From the IMG/VR virus record IMGVR_UViG_3300045912_000611, positions 1 through 35,326 of that record: 35,326 nucleotides of DNA. The stretch is one strand, 5' to 3'. The notes below the pieces were generated by a model, which was not told where the DNA came from, did not search any database, and saw nothing but the letters and a program-made list of their open reading frames with translations. This document shows, one piece after another, positions 22,724 through 30,161 of the stretch (position 1 is its first letter; each line of letters begins with the position of its first letter). The translations under genes were made by a program, and so were the position numbers. This DNA is from a virus.

Positions 22724-23609
22724 GAAAAACTGGCAAATCGAGTTGGGCGACTGCATCGAGATCATGCACGATATGCCGCCGGCGTCGGTGGACTTCGCCG
22801 TGTTCTCTCCGCCGTTCCCGAGCCTGTTCGCCTACACCAGCGAGATGGCAGACATCGGGAACAACGAGGATCTGCGGGGAGAGGCCAAGCTGCACCTGTC
22901 CTGGTTCTACCGTGGACTGGCCCGCGTGCTGAAGCCCGGCCGCGTGGCTGTGGTCCACGTGACTCAGATTCCTGGGCTAGCGCGCAACGGCGAGAAGGGC
23001 ACCTTCGACTTCCGCGGCCTGAACATCCGGCTCGGCCAGCGGGCGGGGATGATCTACCAGTACGATTGGTTGATTGGGAAAAACCCGCAAGCACAGGCCA
23101 TCCGCACGCATTCCCACAAACTTCTGTTCGTCACTTTGGAGCGGGACCGCGCACAGACCTGCGGGGCGATGGGCGACTACCTGATCAAGTTCATCAACGA
23201 TGGGGAAAACGCGGTGCCGATCGACTCCAAGGGCGAGATCAGCCGGCAAGACTGGATCGACTGGGCAGAGGCATCGTGGCCCTGGACCCAAATTCGGGAG
23301 ACCGACACGCTCAACACCAAGGCCGCCAAGAGCGAGAGCGATGTGAAGCACATTGCTCCGTTGCAGCTCAAAGTCATTCATCGGCTCGTCAAGCTCTACA
23401 GCAATCCTGGCGAGATCGTGTTCAGTCCGTTCGCTGGCATCGGCTCGGAAGGATACGAGGCCGTGAAGCTCGGGCGGCGGTTCTTCGGCTGCGAGCTGAA
23501 GCCGGAATATCACACCGAGGCCCTGCGCAACTTGACCAAGGCCACGACGGCGGCCAAGGAGCGGGAGCGGACGCTGTGGGATCTGGTGGAGTCCACGGCC
23601 AGCGAGTGA
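22704..23609 (+). CDS. DNA methyltransferase, SPPF type (beta class order)
   Basis: The ATG at 22704 follows AAGGGA. The 301 residues have the catalytic motif 'FSPPF' (34-38) near the N-terminus and the AdoMet-binding motif 'FSPFAGIGSEGYEAVKLGRR' at about 240-260, with 'FFGCELKPEY' after it. That order (IV before I) is the beta class, and SPPF/Y is typical of N4-cytosine enzymes, though N6-adenine is not excluded. No partner restriction gene lies beside it, only a small endonuclease, so protection of phage DNA from host restriction is likely. Confidence 0.85.
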   Translation: MADILGEKNWQIELGDCIEIMHDMPPASVDFAVFSPPFPSLFAYTSEMADIGNNEDLRGEAKLHLSWFYRGLARVLKPGRVAVVHVTQIPGLARNGEKGTFDFRGLNIRLGQRAGMIYQYDWLIGKNPQAQAIRTHSHKLLFVTLERDRAQTCGAMGDYLIKFINDGENAVPIDSKGEISRQDWIDWAEASWPWTQIRETDTLNTKAAKSESDVKHIAPLQLKVIHRLVKLYSNPGEIVFSPFAGIGSEGYEAVKLGRRFFGCELKPEYHTEALRNLTKATTAAKERERTLWDLVESTASE

Positions 23610-23616
23610 CGTCAGG

Positions 23617-24027
23617 ATGAATCGCGTGAAACCCAAGGTGCTGGACCTGTCGCTATTGCGTCCCGCGCGCCGCCGCAAGTCGCTGCTGAAGAAGACCAGC
23701 GACTTGGAGGAATCGTTCGTCACGCTCTGGCGGCTGCACGGCAGGCCAGAGCAACCGTGCCGCGAGCATCGGTTCCATTCCGAGCGGCGGTGGCGGTTCG
23801 ACTTCGCCTGGCCGTGCTCCAAGGTGGCGGTCGAACTGGACGGCGGGGCCTGGCGGCGCGGCCGGCACCATCGGCCGCAGGGATTCCGCGAGGACTGCCG
23901 TAAGCACAACGCGGCCAGCCTGGCGGGCTGGACGGTGCTGCGGTACACGGCCGAGGACTTGCGAGAACGGCCGCTCCAGATGGTGGAGGAGGTCGTGTGT
24001 GTGTTGGCCGGAAAGGAGGCGCAGTGA
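23617..24027 (+). CDS. Small PD-(D/E)XK endonuclease, DUF559/Vsr-like
   Basis: The 136-residue protein has the DUF559/Vsr-like signature: Glu in 'DLEESFVTLW' (about 31), 'RWRFDFAWP' (Asp about 62), 'VAVELDGG' (E-x-D strand), then 'GRHHRPQGFREDCRKHNAA' and 'GWTVLRYTAEDL'. In related enzymes the acidic residues bind metal and the fold cuts at mismatches or junctions. A role in resolving recombination or in degrading host DNA is inferred. It starts 7 nt after the methyltransferase stop. Confidence 0.8.
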   Translation: MNRVKPKVLDLSLLRPARRRKSLLKKTSDLEESFVTLWRLHGRPEQPCREHRFHSERRWRFDFAWPCSKVAVELDGGAWRRGRHHRPQGFREDCRKHNAASLAGWTVLRYTAEDLRERPLQMVEEVVCVLAGKEAQ

Positions 24028-24309
24028 TGTCGAGCTGGCGACGAGCCCTACCGCGGCCGGCTCTACACGCATCCCAGCCGGGCATTTCTCACGGACGCGG
24101 AGTGGTCCCCCAGCACGAACGTCGCGGACGCCATCGCGGCATTGGAGGCGTGGTGCAAGCAAACCGACATGCGGCCAGAGATTGCCTTCATCAACAGCGC
24201 TGAGCCGCATTGGGCTTTGTGGTGGTGGGAACGCCGTGTAACTTTACGCGGCGAACTGTGCGACGTAATCTGCCGCGCCATCCTGGACGCCGCGGAAGAA
24301 CTCAAATGA
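24027..24309 (+). pseudogene. Frameshifted phage ABA-sandwich-like gene
   Basis: A perfect AAGGAGG lies 7 nt before ATG 24027, so translation should begin there. However, that frame gives poor sequence and stops near 24203. The frame one base later is open without a start codon and reads like a real protein: 'DEPYRGRLYTHPSRAFLTD', 'EWSPSTNVADAIAALEAW', 'WALWWWERRVTLRGEL' and a final helix 'CDVICRAILDAAEELK', ending at TGA 24307-24309. The 'SPST..A.ai', 'W.a' and 'A.cra.l' pattern resembles the phage ABA sandwich domain. A one-base indel near 24036-24045, a sequencing error, or programmed shifting would explain it. Confidence 0.5.
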
Positions 24310-24533
24310 CCCCCTACCGCTCCGAACCAAGCAAGTTCCTTGGACCGCTCCAGGTCCGCGGTCTGCCTGAATCGCAGGCGTATTTGTTGGCAGAAAAAAT
24401 CGCCGCCACGATCGACCGCTATCCGAACCGGCACGCCAATCCGCTTGCCGCTGCCGAACTGTACCACGACATCGCCAGCTCATCCGCATCGTCAGACCTA
24501 TGGATAACCAACACATGGCCATCACCAGCCTGA
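24306..24533 (+). CDS. Small hypothetical phage protein
   Basis: ATG 24306 overlaps the previous stop as ATGA, which supports that the frame ending there is translated. The 75 residues include 'VRGLPESQAYLLAEKIAATI' and 'HANPLAAAELYHDIASSSAS', mostly helical. No family recognised. It overlaps the next gene by 34 nt. Confidence 0.5.
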   Translation: MTPYRSEPSKFLGPLQVRGLPESQAYLLAEKIAATIDRYPNRHANPLAAAELYHDIASSSASSDLWITNTWPSPA

Positions 24534-24652
24534 TGCAGTCCCTCCTCGCAATCGACCGCCGCGAGTGGGCGCTATACGCCCAGGCGGCCATCAACCGGTT
24601 GGCGGAACTGGAGGCGGGTCCAAAGCAGCAATCACTGTGGAGCGGGAGCTAG
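24500..24652 (+). CDS. 50-residue hypothetical helical protein
   Basis: The frame reads 'MDNQHMAITSLMQSLLAIDR' then 'REWALYAQAAINRLAELEAG', a plausible amphipathic helical peptide of 50 residues. No good ribosome site precedes ATG 24500; ATG 24515 is an alternative. It overlaps the end of the previous gene. Confidence 0.4.
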   Translation: MDNQHMAITSLMQSLLAIDRREWALYAQAAINRLAELEAGPKQQSLWSGS

Positions 24653-24656
24653 CGCG

Positions 24657-24848
24657 ATGGAATCGGAACGGAAGCCGGAACAAGGACCGGTCGAGGCGCT
24701 CGAAAAGAAGCTGCGGCCGATCCGGGTTCGCCGTGGCCATCCGGTGGTGGCCGACGGCAAGCTGTACGCCGTCCCGCCCGACGGACCGCGGGAAATCACG
24801 ATCCTGGTGGGCGACTGGCCTATCGACAAAACGCACGCGGTCGGTTAA
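24657..24848 (+). CDS. Small hypothetical protein
   Basis: The 63-residue protein starts 4 nt after the previous stop. It has an acidic helical start ('ESERKPEQGPVEALEKKL'), then strands 'IRVRRGHPVVADGKLYAVPP' and 'REITILVGDWPI'. No motif identifies it. A promoter for the next transcript overlaps its last codons and stop. Confidence 0.5.
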   Translation: MESERKPEQGPVEALEKKLRPIRVRRGHPVVADGKLYAVPPDGPREITILVGDWPIDKTHAVG

Positions 24849-24851
24849 GAT
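24823..24851 (+). promoter_or_regulatory. Sigma70-type promoter before the accessory block
   Basis: TCGACA (24823-24828), 17-nt spacer, TAAGAT (24846-24851). The roughly 95-nt leader carries two perfect hairpins, GTGA/TCAC (24877-24891) and GGCCGC/GCGGCC (24899-24915), before the 24954 gene. Confidence 0.5.
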
Positions 24852-24953
24852 ACGCGCATCAAGTCGGCGATCTGCCGCCTGTGATCTCCGGTCACTGCCG
24901 GCCGCGAGCTGCGGCCACCCAAGCAGTAGCCATTCTTTCCTGGAGGTCGTGCC

Positions 24954-25328
24954 ATGTCCCGAGCCGTAACCGTTTCTGACGAACTGGCCGAGGCCCTTGA
25001 AGCCGCCGGTGCCGTAGAGGGCACTGCCCAGGCCCAGGGCGCCGTGGCCCAGGCGATTGCCGGCCGCGATGGCCCGCTGGTGCGGCTCATCCGGTTGTTG
25101 CCGCAGTTGGGCGGTCTGTTCGGCAACAGCGGGTTGCTGACCCTGATCCAACTCTTGCCGCAGCTCGGCAGCCTGTTGGGTGGCGGCGCGTTCCTCAAGG
25201 TGCTCCAGGCCCTGCCGCCGATCGTCAATGCGCTGAAGGCCGGCAACTACGGGGCCGCGTTCAACCTGGCGCTCGCGCTGATCCAAGAACTGTTTCCCAA
25301 TCCGGCACCCGCCCAGAGCAACGACTAG
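24954..25328 (+). CDS. Amphipathic repeat protein, possible pore or membrane-active protein
   Basis: The ATG follows TGGAGGT with 6-nt spacing. The 124 residues start with an Ala/Gln/Glu-rich helix. Then two similar units, 'LIRLLPQLGGLFG' and 'LIQLLPQLGSLLG', are followed by 'FLKVLQALPPIVNALKAG' and 'FNLALALIQELF'. The hydrophobic parts are broken by Pro and Gly and are too short for normal spans, so amphipathic or monotopic helices are likely. A strong hairpin follows the stop. Lysis or membrane roles are possible but unproven. Confidence 0.6.
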   Translation: MSRAVTVSDELAEALEAAGAVEGTAQAQGAVAQAIAGRDGPLVRLIRLLPQLGGLFGNSGLLTLIQLLPQLGSLLGGGAFLKVLQALPPIVNALKAGNYGAAFNLALALIQELFPNPAPAQSND

Positions 25329-25348
25329 CGACATACCCCTGTCGCCAG

Positions 25349-25380
25349 GCCGGCGCAGCGGTGCGCGCAACTGCGCCGGC
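25349..25380 (+). terminator. Perfect 10-bp hairpin before the tRNA-Met
   Basis: GCCGGCGCAG (25349-25358) pairs with CTGCGCCGGC (25371-25380) around a 12-nt loop. No U tract follows, so it may be an RNA processing or stability element rather than a terminator. Confidence 0.45.
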
Positions 25381-25387
25381 TACCTAT

Positions 25388-25459
25388 CGTGGGGACGGGC
25401 CTTGGAGGCCAGACAGGCTCATAACCTGCCGCATGTCGGTTCGATTCCGACCCCCACCA
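25388..25459 (+). tRNA. Divergent tRNA-Met (anticodon CAT)
   Basis: The acceptor CGTGGGG pairs with CCCCACC except for a C-C mismatch at the end. The D stem is GGCC/GGCC. The anticodon stem ACAGG/CCTGC holds loop CTCATAA. The T arm is GTCGG-TTCGATT-CCGAC. Missing end pairing is a mark of initiator tRNAs, but position 8 is not T, the D arm is short and the anticodon stem has an A-C mismatch. It could be a functional phage tRNA or a decayed one. Confidence 0.6.
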
Positions 25460-25475
25460 CTTGCGGAGAACTCTG

Positions 25476-25622
25476 ATGGCAAATATTTCGAGACCGCGGC
25501 CAGATTGCATCTGCACCGTTCGCTGGTGGGACGGAACGCTGTTGCGTTTCTACACCCCGAAATGTCCGCGGTGCAGAATTGCTTTTCTTCCACCGCCCCC
25601 GAAACCTGCGGTCCCGAGATGA
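25476..25622 (+). CDS. 48-residue Cys/Pro-rich protein
   Basis: ATG 25476 has GGAG 8 nt upstream and its TGA overlaps the next ATG as ATGA. The peptide reads 'CICTVRWWDGTLLRFYTPKC' and then 'PRCRIAFLPPPP', with two CxC/CxxC pairs that could form one zinc knuckle. No family recognised. Confidence 0.5.
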   Translation: MANISRPRPDCICTVRWWDGTLLRFYTPKCPRCRIAFLPPPPKPAVPR

Positions 25623-25837
25623 GCGACGCGCCATGCTGTCGAACCTGTACGTTCTTCGAGCCGCTTGACCTGCGGCCACCGCCGGACTTCGTCGCCGACG
25701 AATCGCCGGGCCGCTGTCATCACGAACAAGTGAACCTGATGGCCACCTGCGGGGCGAACCGCCGGCCTGTACTGCGGTTCAGTCCGCTGCCGAGCTTCGG
25801 TTGTGTGCTGCACGAACCAAGGCAAGGATGCGAGTAG
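25619..25837 (+). CDS. 72-residue Cys-rich small protein
   Basis: ATG 25619 overlaps the previous stop. Residues 6-10 'CCRTC' are followed by 'ESPGRCHHEQVNLMATCG' and 'FGCVLHEP', giving about seven Cys and three His. The spacing looks like the small phage protein family with 'C..C..f.p........G.C......' ending 'FGC..h', which may bind zinc or an iron-sulfur cluster. Function unknown. Confidence 0.55.
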   Translation: MSDAPCCRTCTFFEPLDLRPPPDFVADESPGRCHHEQVNLMATCGANRRPVLRFSPLPSFGCVLHEPRQGCE

Positions 25838-26073
25838 TGATCCGCTCCAGCAAGCAGCGTCGCGGTGGTCTTCCTCGGTCGCAGGAGGAGATTGCCGCCG
25901 CTTGTGCGGCTATTCGGGCGGGCTGGACTGAGGCCGATATCCGCGACCAGCGTTCACGCCGCGGTGTATGGGCCATTCCTCCAGGCTGGATGCCGCCGCG
26001 GGTGACCAGTGCCGTTTGTCTCAACGGGCAGAGCCGTCCTAGTGTGTTCGATCAGGAGGAAGACGAATCATGA
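25828..26073 (+). CDS. Small basic hypothetical protein
   Basis: I chose ATG 25828, which overlaps the upstream stop by 10 nt; the product is 81 residues. It contains 'LPRSQEEIAAACAAIRAGWT' and 'EADIRDQRSRRGVWAIPP', a pattern seen in short phage proteins of unknown function. It is followed by an ATGA overlap with the protease gene. Confidence 0.5.
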   Translation: MRVVIRSSKQRRGGLPRSQEEIAAACAAIRAGWTEADIRDQRSRRGVWAIPPGWMPPRVTSAVCLNGQSRPSVFDQEEDES

Positions 26074-27302
26074 GCGACCCGATCTACACGCTGCCGCCGT
26101 TCACTCTCCAGCTTGCCGCCACGCCGCTGGCCGAGACGTTCGACTGGTGGTACACCGAACTCGGCTTCCCGGAAATCCACAAGACCTATCGCGGCAACGG
26201 GGTCAAGGTCGCCATCCTCGATACCGGATGCGACACGAATCACGGCGATCTGTCGGGCGCGATTGCCGACGCGATCGACCTGACCGGTTCGCCGATCGGC
26301 GTGCGGGATGCTGTCTCCCACGGCACTTGGGTCGCCTGCGCTTTGCTAGCCCGGATCAACAACGTAGGTGGCGCAGGCGTGCTGCCCGAGGGCCAGGGCT
26401 ACATCGCCAAGGTGCTGGGTGACAACGGCTCGGGTTCGATCCGCTCCATCGTCAACGGCATCGAGTGGGCGATTGCCAAGCGGGTGGACGTGATCAACAT
26501 GAGCCTGGGGTCGCCTAGCGACGACCCGGCTTTACGGGCCGCCTGTCAGCGGGCCGAGTCCGCCGGCATCCGGGTGGTTTGTGCGGCGGGCAACGACGGC
26601 GTGCGCTCGCGGCCTAACTTTCCGGGGGCGCTGCCAACGACCGTGGCGGTGGGCGCGGTCAATCGCGCCGGCGAACTTGCGCCGTTCAGCTCGCGTGGGC
26701 CCTACGTCGATATCGTCACCTTCGGCGTGGACATGCTCGCCGGGATTAACGGCGGCGGCTACGGCCGCATGTCCGGCAGCTCGATGGCAAGTCCTATCGC
26801 CGCTGGCGTGGCGGGCTTGCTGATCGAAATGCACCGCCGGACGCCGAACCACAAGACGCCGATTACCAACGTCCAGCAGCTCATCGAGCACCTCAAGCGC
26901 GGGGCCCGCGACGCCGGCCCGCCGGGGCGCGACGTGGGGTACGGCTGGGGCGTGATCAACCCGCGGACGATTCTCGAGCCCGAGGCACCGCCGGTGCAAT
27001 CGCCGCCAGCGCCCGAGCCCGGCCAGCCGGTGCCGAGGGCCGCGATCGAAATCAACCTGGGGATGGGGCTCGTGTTTCACGTGCCGGCCCAGCCGGGCGA
27101 CATCGTGACCGGCGGCCTGGGGCTCAAGCTGGGCGAGCCGCTCGATTCGCGGCTGGACGGCGAGCTGCTGCTACGGCAGTTGCAGCAGGCGGCCGAATTG
27201 GAGCTATGCCTAGAGGAACACCCAGCCGAGGAGTGCGTGGACTGGCTCGAAACCTGGCCTGGCGACCATAGCAACGAAGAAGAAGGGGAGGCGACTCCGT
27301 GA
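26070..27302 (+). CDS. Subtilisin-like serine protease (S8), without secretion signal
   Basis: The 410-residue protein has the complete S8 catalytic set: Asp51 in 'VAILDTGCD', His84 in 'AVSHGTW', oxyanion Asn175 in 'CAAGNDG', and Ser238 in 'GSSMASPIAAGVAG'. No signal peptide or inhibitory prodomain is seen; the catalytic domain starts within 40 residues. A Pro-rich linker (about 308-325) leads to a 90-residue C-terminal tail ending in an acidic stretch 'EEEGEATP'. It could act inside the host cell on host or phage proteins. The genes around it are a Cys-rich protein operon and a sigma factor, all translationally coupled, so cleavage of a regulator is one idea; processing of virion proteins is another. 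Confidence 0.9.
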   Translation: MSDPIYTLPPFTLQLAATPLAETFDWWYTELGFPEIHKTYRGNGVKVAILDTGCDTNHGDLSGAIADAIDLTGSPIGVRDAVSHGTWVACALLARINNVGGAGVLPEGQGYIAKVLGDNGSGSIRSIVNGIEWAIAKRVDVINMSLGSPSDDPALRAACQRAESAGIRVVCAAGNDGVRSRPNFPGALPTTVAVGAVNRAGELAPFSSRGPYVDIVTFGVDMLAGINGGGYGRMSGSSMASPIAAGVAGLLIEMHRRTPNHKTPITNVQQLIEHLKRGARDAGPPGRDVGYGWGVINPRTILEPEAPPVQSPPAPEPGQPVPRAAIEINLGMGLVFHVPAQPGDIVTGGLGLKLGEPLDSRLDGELLLRQLQQAAELELCLEEHPAEECVDWLETWPGDHSNEEEGEATP

Positions 27303-27358
27303 AAAAGCTGCTGTGTGAGTGGGCCGCCAAGCTCCAAGCACTCGAAACGTCGCTATGA
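27299..27358 (+). CDS. 19-residue coupled peptide between protease and sigma factor
   Basis: GTG 27299 overlaps the protease TGA and is preceded by GGGGAGG at about 7-nt spacing. The peptide begins VKKLLCEWAAKLQ and its TGA overlaps the sigma factor ATG. It may be a leader peptide that couples sigma translation rather than a functional protein. Confidence 0.35.
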   Translation: MKKLLCEWAAKLQALETSL

Positions 27359-28176
27359 TTTGCGTGTCGGAACCACCGCCCCAGCCCCGGTCGCTAAAAT
27401 CGCCCGGCACCAGCCGGTCGCTATCGATCGAAGAGGCGCTGCGGCTGGCCAAGTCGGGCCGCCGTGCCGACCGGGCCAGGAAGCGGTTGTCACAGGTCGT
27501 CGGACTCGCGCGGGCGGAGCGGCGGCGGTTGGCGCAGGTGGTCGCCCGCGGAGATCAGGACCGGGCCAGGCTGATCGAATCGGTGTTGCCGATGGTCCGC
27601 CAGATTTCCGTCCGGTTCCTGGTGCCAGGCATCGAGATGGATGATCTGGTGCAGATCGGTTCCGAGGCGGTCGTGCGCTGCGCGGCGAAGTACGGCCTGT
27701 CGGACCGCATCGCCAAGTTCTCGAGCTACAGCCACTGGTCGATTCGCCGGGCGATGCAAAAGGCGGTGACCAACAATTCCGTGGTGACCGTTCCCGACTG
27801 GTGCAATCTGCCTAATGGGCTGGCCAAGTATCGGCCGGCCACGCGCGAGGCCGCCCGGCTGGCCAGGTTCGGCCAGTGTTCGTTGGGCGTGTCGTTGGAA
27901 CGCATGGCCGACCAGCCCCGCGAACACGACGAATGGTTCGCAGACGAGGAGGAGTTCCGTGATCGGCGGAAACTGCGGGCCGCTATCCGGCGGTTGCCGA
28001 ATCGACTGCGGTCCATCATGGCCAGGCGGCTGAAGAACCACACGCTGCGGAAAATCGGCCGTGACCTGGGGATCAGCTACGAATGGGTCAGGCGCTACGA
28101 GACCGAGGCCCTGCGGCGGTTGCGGCAGATGCTCGTGCCTGAGTTGCCCGACGCGGAAGATTGTCGAGAAACCTGA
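27355..28176 (+). CDS. Phage-encoded sigma70-family factor
   Basis: The ATG at 27355 overlaps the small upstream frame as ATGA and gives 273 residues. Region 2 reads 'VPGIEMDDLVQIGSEAVVRC' and then 'KFSSYSHWSIRRAMQKAV', the core-binding and -10-melting helices. The C-terminal region 4 has 'LRSIMARRLKNHTLRKIGRD' and 'LGISYEWVRRYETEALRRLR', a helix-turn-helix for the -35 element. Region 1.1 is absent. It may direct RNA polymerase to phage promoters such as those carrying the CGCTAGAATC element, one of which lies 2 kb downstream. Confidence 0.85.
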   Translation: MICVSEPPPQPRSLKSPGTSRSLSIEEALRLAKSGRRADRARKRLSQVVGLARAERRRLAQVVARGDQDRARLIESVLPMVRQISVRFLVPGIEMDDLVQIGSEAVVRCAAKYGLSDRIAKFSSYSHWSIRRAMQKAVTNNSVVTVPDWCNLPNGLAKYRPATREAARLARFGQCSLGVSLERMADQPREHDEWFADEEEFRDRRKLRAAIRRLPNRLRSIMARRLKNHTLRKIGRDLGISYEWVRRYETEALRRLRQMLVPELPDAEDCRET

Positions 28177-28195
28177 CAGGAGACCGATTGACGTG

Positions 28196-29734
28196 ATGCC
28201 GGCCCTCGTCTGTCTGCTGCTGGGTCAGGCCCCGGCCGAACCCGCCCCCCCGGCCCCGAGCTTCGGGGTCGCGTGGTCGGTCGCGGCCGCGCTGGCCGAC
28301 CTGCGGCAACAGCCCGAGGCCCTACGGCCCGCGCTCCGCTACCTCTACGTCGGCCTCGATTGGGGCGAACAGCCCGAGGCCACCAAGCCGGCCTGGGTGG
28401 CGGTCAGCAAGGCCGCCAACGTCGGGCTGTCGCGGTCGCCGTTCGATATCGTGCCAATGGACATGCATGGCGGCCGACTGATCCGCCTGAACCTGGCCGA
28501 ACTGGCTCTCAGCGAGGCCGACGCGACCAATCTCCGCACGACTTGGGATTCCATGGTTAGCGGCGAGCCGTTCTACCACGTCAACACCTGGCAGTTGGTC
28601 GATGCCAAGACGGTGTTCACCACGGCCGACGGCCGCAAGGTGTCGGGCCGCTGGGAGCGCCAGACGGTGGTGCATCCGCGATTGGCCGCCGGCTACGCGG
28701 AGTTGATCGCCGGGGCCAACAGCCCGGCCCCGCTGTTGCTGGCTGAGTGGGCGACGATCAAGATTCTCTCCACGGTGGACGGCGGCAAGTACTACCAGTT
28801 CCGCGGCCTGCGGGACCGCAACGGCAAGGCCCTGCACACGCTGGACAGCTACCTTCGCAGCCGCGGGGCCGACCGGGCGGCTAGTGGTCGTGTGGGGGCC
28901 GATGAACGGGCAGCAATTTTCCGCTCGGCCGTGACCGGCAAGCCGAGACAGATCGAAATCCTACGTGGCGGTGGTGTGCGGCCCTCGGTCGGCACCGGCC
29001 TGGTGGCCATCACGTATGACATCAGCGACGGCCAAACCAAGGTGCAGAACGATCCACTGGCCAACCTGCTGGATTTTGAAGCGTCGGCCTCTGAAACGAT
29101 CCTCGAAATCGCCAACGGCGAACACGAGTTTGCCATCTGGAATCAGCCGGCTGGCGAGTTGGTGGACGAGGTGCCGCCCGACGTGGCGGCCGACCATACG
29201 ATCCCCGATCCCTACACGCGGCGGTTGCAGCCGGCTGTGGGCTGCCTCCGTTGCCACGGGCCGCAAGAGGGCTGGCAGCCGTTCGGCAACGACGTGCAGC
29301 GGCTTCTGGGCGGTGACGTTACGCTGGTCGGCGACCTGTCGGCTGGCTTCCGGGCCTTCGATGCCACGACGCTCGTGCGGCTCCGCGGCCTCTACGGCGG
29401 CAACCTGGCCGAGCCGTTGCGACTGGGGCGCAACAGCCTGTCGGACGTGACGTTTCGCACCTGCGGCGGCCAGACGGTGCCGGAGGCGGCCGACGCAGTG
29501 GCGCAGGTTTGGCGGCGGTACGAATATTCCTTGGTGGGGCCGGCTGATGCGCTGGCGATGCTAGGGGTCGAATTGCCGGCTGGCAGGGATGCCGCCGGCG
29601 TGTTTGCGGAGGTCGTGCCGCGGGCCGTCGGTCCCGAGGAGCCGCTGATCGTGGCGCTCCAACGGGGCATCCCGATTCAGCGGAGGCAATTCGAGCGGGT
29701 CTGGCCAGACATCCTGGCGAGGTGCAGACGGTGA
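28196..29734 (+). CDS. Single-CxxCH cytochrome-c-like protein
   Basis: I chose ATG 28196; the AGGAG before it is 13 nt away, and the frame is open further upstream only as a shadow of the sigma gene. The 512 residues start with a short hydrophobic 'MPALVCLLLGQAPA' that could be a weak export signal. One heme c motif 'CLRCH' is at residues 350-354, and 'MPALV' and later Met residues offer distal ligands. The protein is otherwise unlike small cytochromes: long N-terminal domain, many Leu/Ala helices and beta segments. Planctomycetes carry large cytochrome-domain proteins of this sort. A 40-bp stretch is shared in reverse with 14077-14116. Role in a phage is unclear. Confidence 0.7.
   Translation: MPALVCLLLGQAPAEPAPPAPSFGVAWSVAAALADLRQQPEALRPALRYLYVGLDWGEQPEATKPAWVAVSKAANVGLSRSPFDIVPMDMHGGRLIRLNLAELALSEADATNLRTTWDSMVSGEPFYHVNTWQLVDAKTVFTTADGRKVSGRWERQTVVHPRLAAGYAELIAGANSPAPLLLAEWATIKILSTVDGGKYYQFRGLRDRNGKALHTLDSYLRSRGADRAASGRVGADERAAIFRSAVTGKPRQIEILRGGGVRPSVGTGLVAITYDISDGQTKVQNDPLANLLDFEASASETILEIANGEHEFAIWNQPAGELVDEVPPDVAADHTIPDPYTRRLQPAVGCLRCHGPQEGWQPFGNDVQRLLGGDVTLVGDLSAGFRAFDATTLVRLRGLYGGNLAEPLRLGRNSLSDVTFRTCGGQTVPEAADAVAQVWRRYEYSLVGPADALAMLGVELPAGRDAAGVFAEVVPRAVGPEEPLIVALQRGIPIQRRQFERVWPDILARCRR
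29493..29532 (+). repeat. 40-bp inverted repeat, copy 2
   Basis: It is identical to the reverse complement of 14077-14116 over all 40 bp. In this gene the sense frame encodes 'AVAQVWRRYEYSL', which fits smoothly into the protein, so this copy is probably the original. Confidence 0.9.
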
Positions 29735-29949
29735 GTTTCTTCGTCTTTGGTTTTGCCGCGATTGCCTCCCTGCTGGCAGTGGCAATCGGACTCGTCTTTG
29801 CGCTGAGCGCAAGGCATGCCAGTGGTTTTGACCGAGACGTGATTTTCTGCCTGTCGCCTTATTGGCTGGCGTGCTTGCTCTTTGGGTCGCTCGGCCTTGG
29901 ACTATGCGGATGGCACGTAGTTCGTTTTGTTTTGGAGGCTTGGTGGTGA
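29731..29949 (+). CDS. Two-span membrane protein
   Basis: GTG 29731 overlaps the cytochrome gene's TGA (GTGA). The 72 residues hold two membrane spans, 'FFVFGFAAIASLLAVAIGLV' and 'YWLACLLFGSLGLGLCGWHV', with a short polar link. The next gene starts in another GTGA overlap. Small two-span proteins at this position could be part of a lysis or export set; no family recognised. Confidence 0.6.
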   Translation: MSFFVFGFAAIASLLAVAIGLVFALSARHASGFDRDVIFCLSPYWLACLLFGSLGLGLCGWHVVRFVLEAWW

Positions 29950-30149
29950 GCGTCCCACGCGAAGAACTATCGCTTGCTCTGACATTGGCCGGCTGCACGC
30001 TGCTGGCGGTCTGGAGCCTGGTGGCGCTGACGGAGACAATCCAGGCCGGCAATCTGCTGGCGGCGTTTGGTTGGCTGCCGGCGTGGCTCGTGGGGCTGAT
30101 CTACGGCCAGGCGGCTTGCGAGGCGCTGTTCGGGGGGAGTGCGGAGTGA
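29946..30149 (+). CDS. Two-span membrane protein
   Basis: GTG 29946 overlaps the previous stop. The 67 residues contain 'LALTLAGCTLLAVWSLVALT' and 'LLAAFGWLPAWLVGLIYGQA', two likely membrane spans with the ends on the same side. It is the last gene before promoter element B. Confidence 0.6.
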   Translation: MSVPREELSLALTLAGCTLLAVWSLVALTETIQAGNLLAAFGWLPAWLVGLIYGQAACEALFGGSAE

Positions 30150-30161
30150 ACGATGCCGACC

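Noticed and set aside
25325-25516. Minus-strand frame with 'WGSESNRHAAGYEP'
   Set aside because: This is the usual false translation of the strand opposite a tRNA gene.
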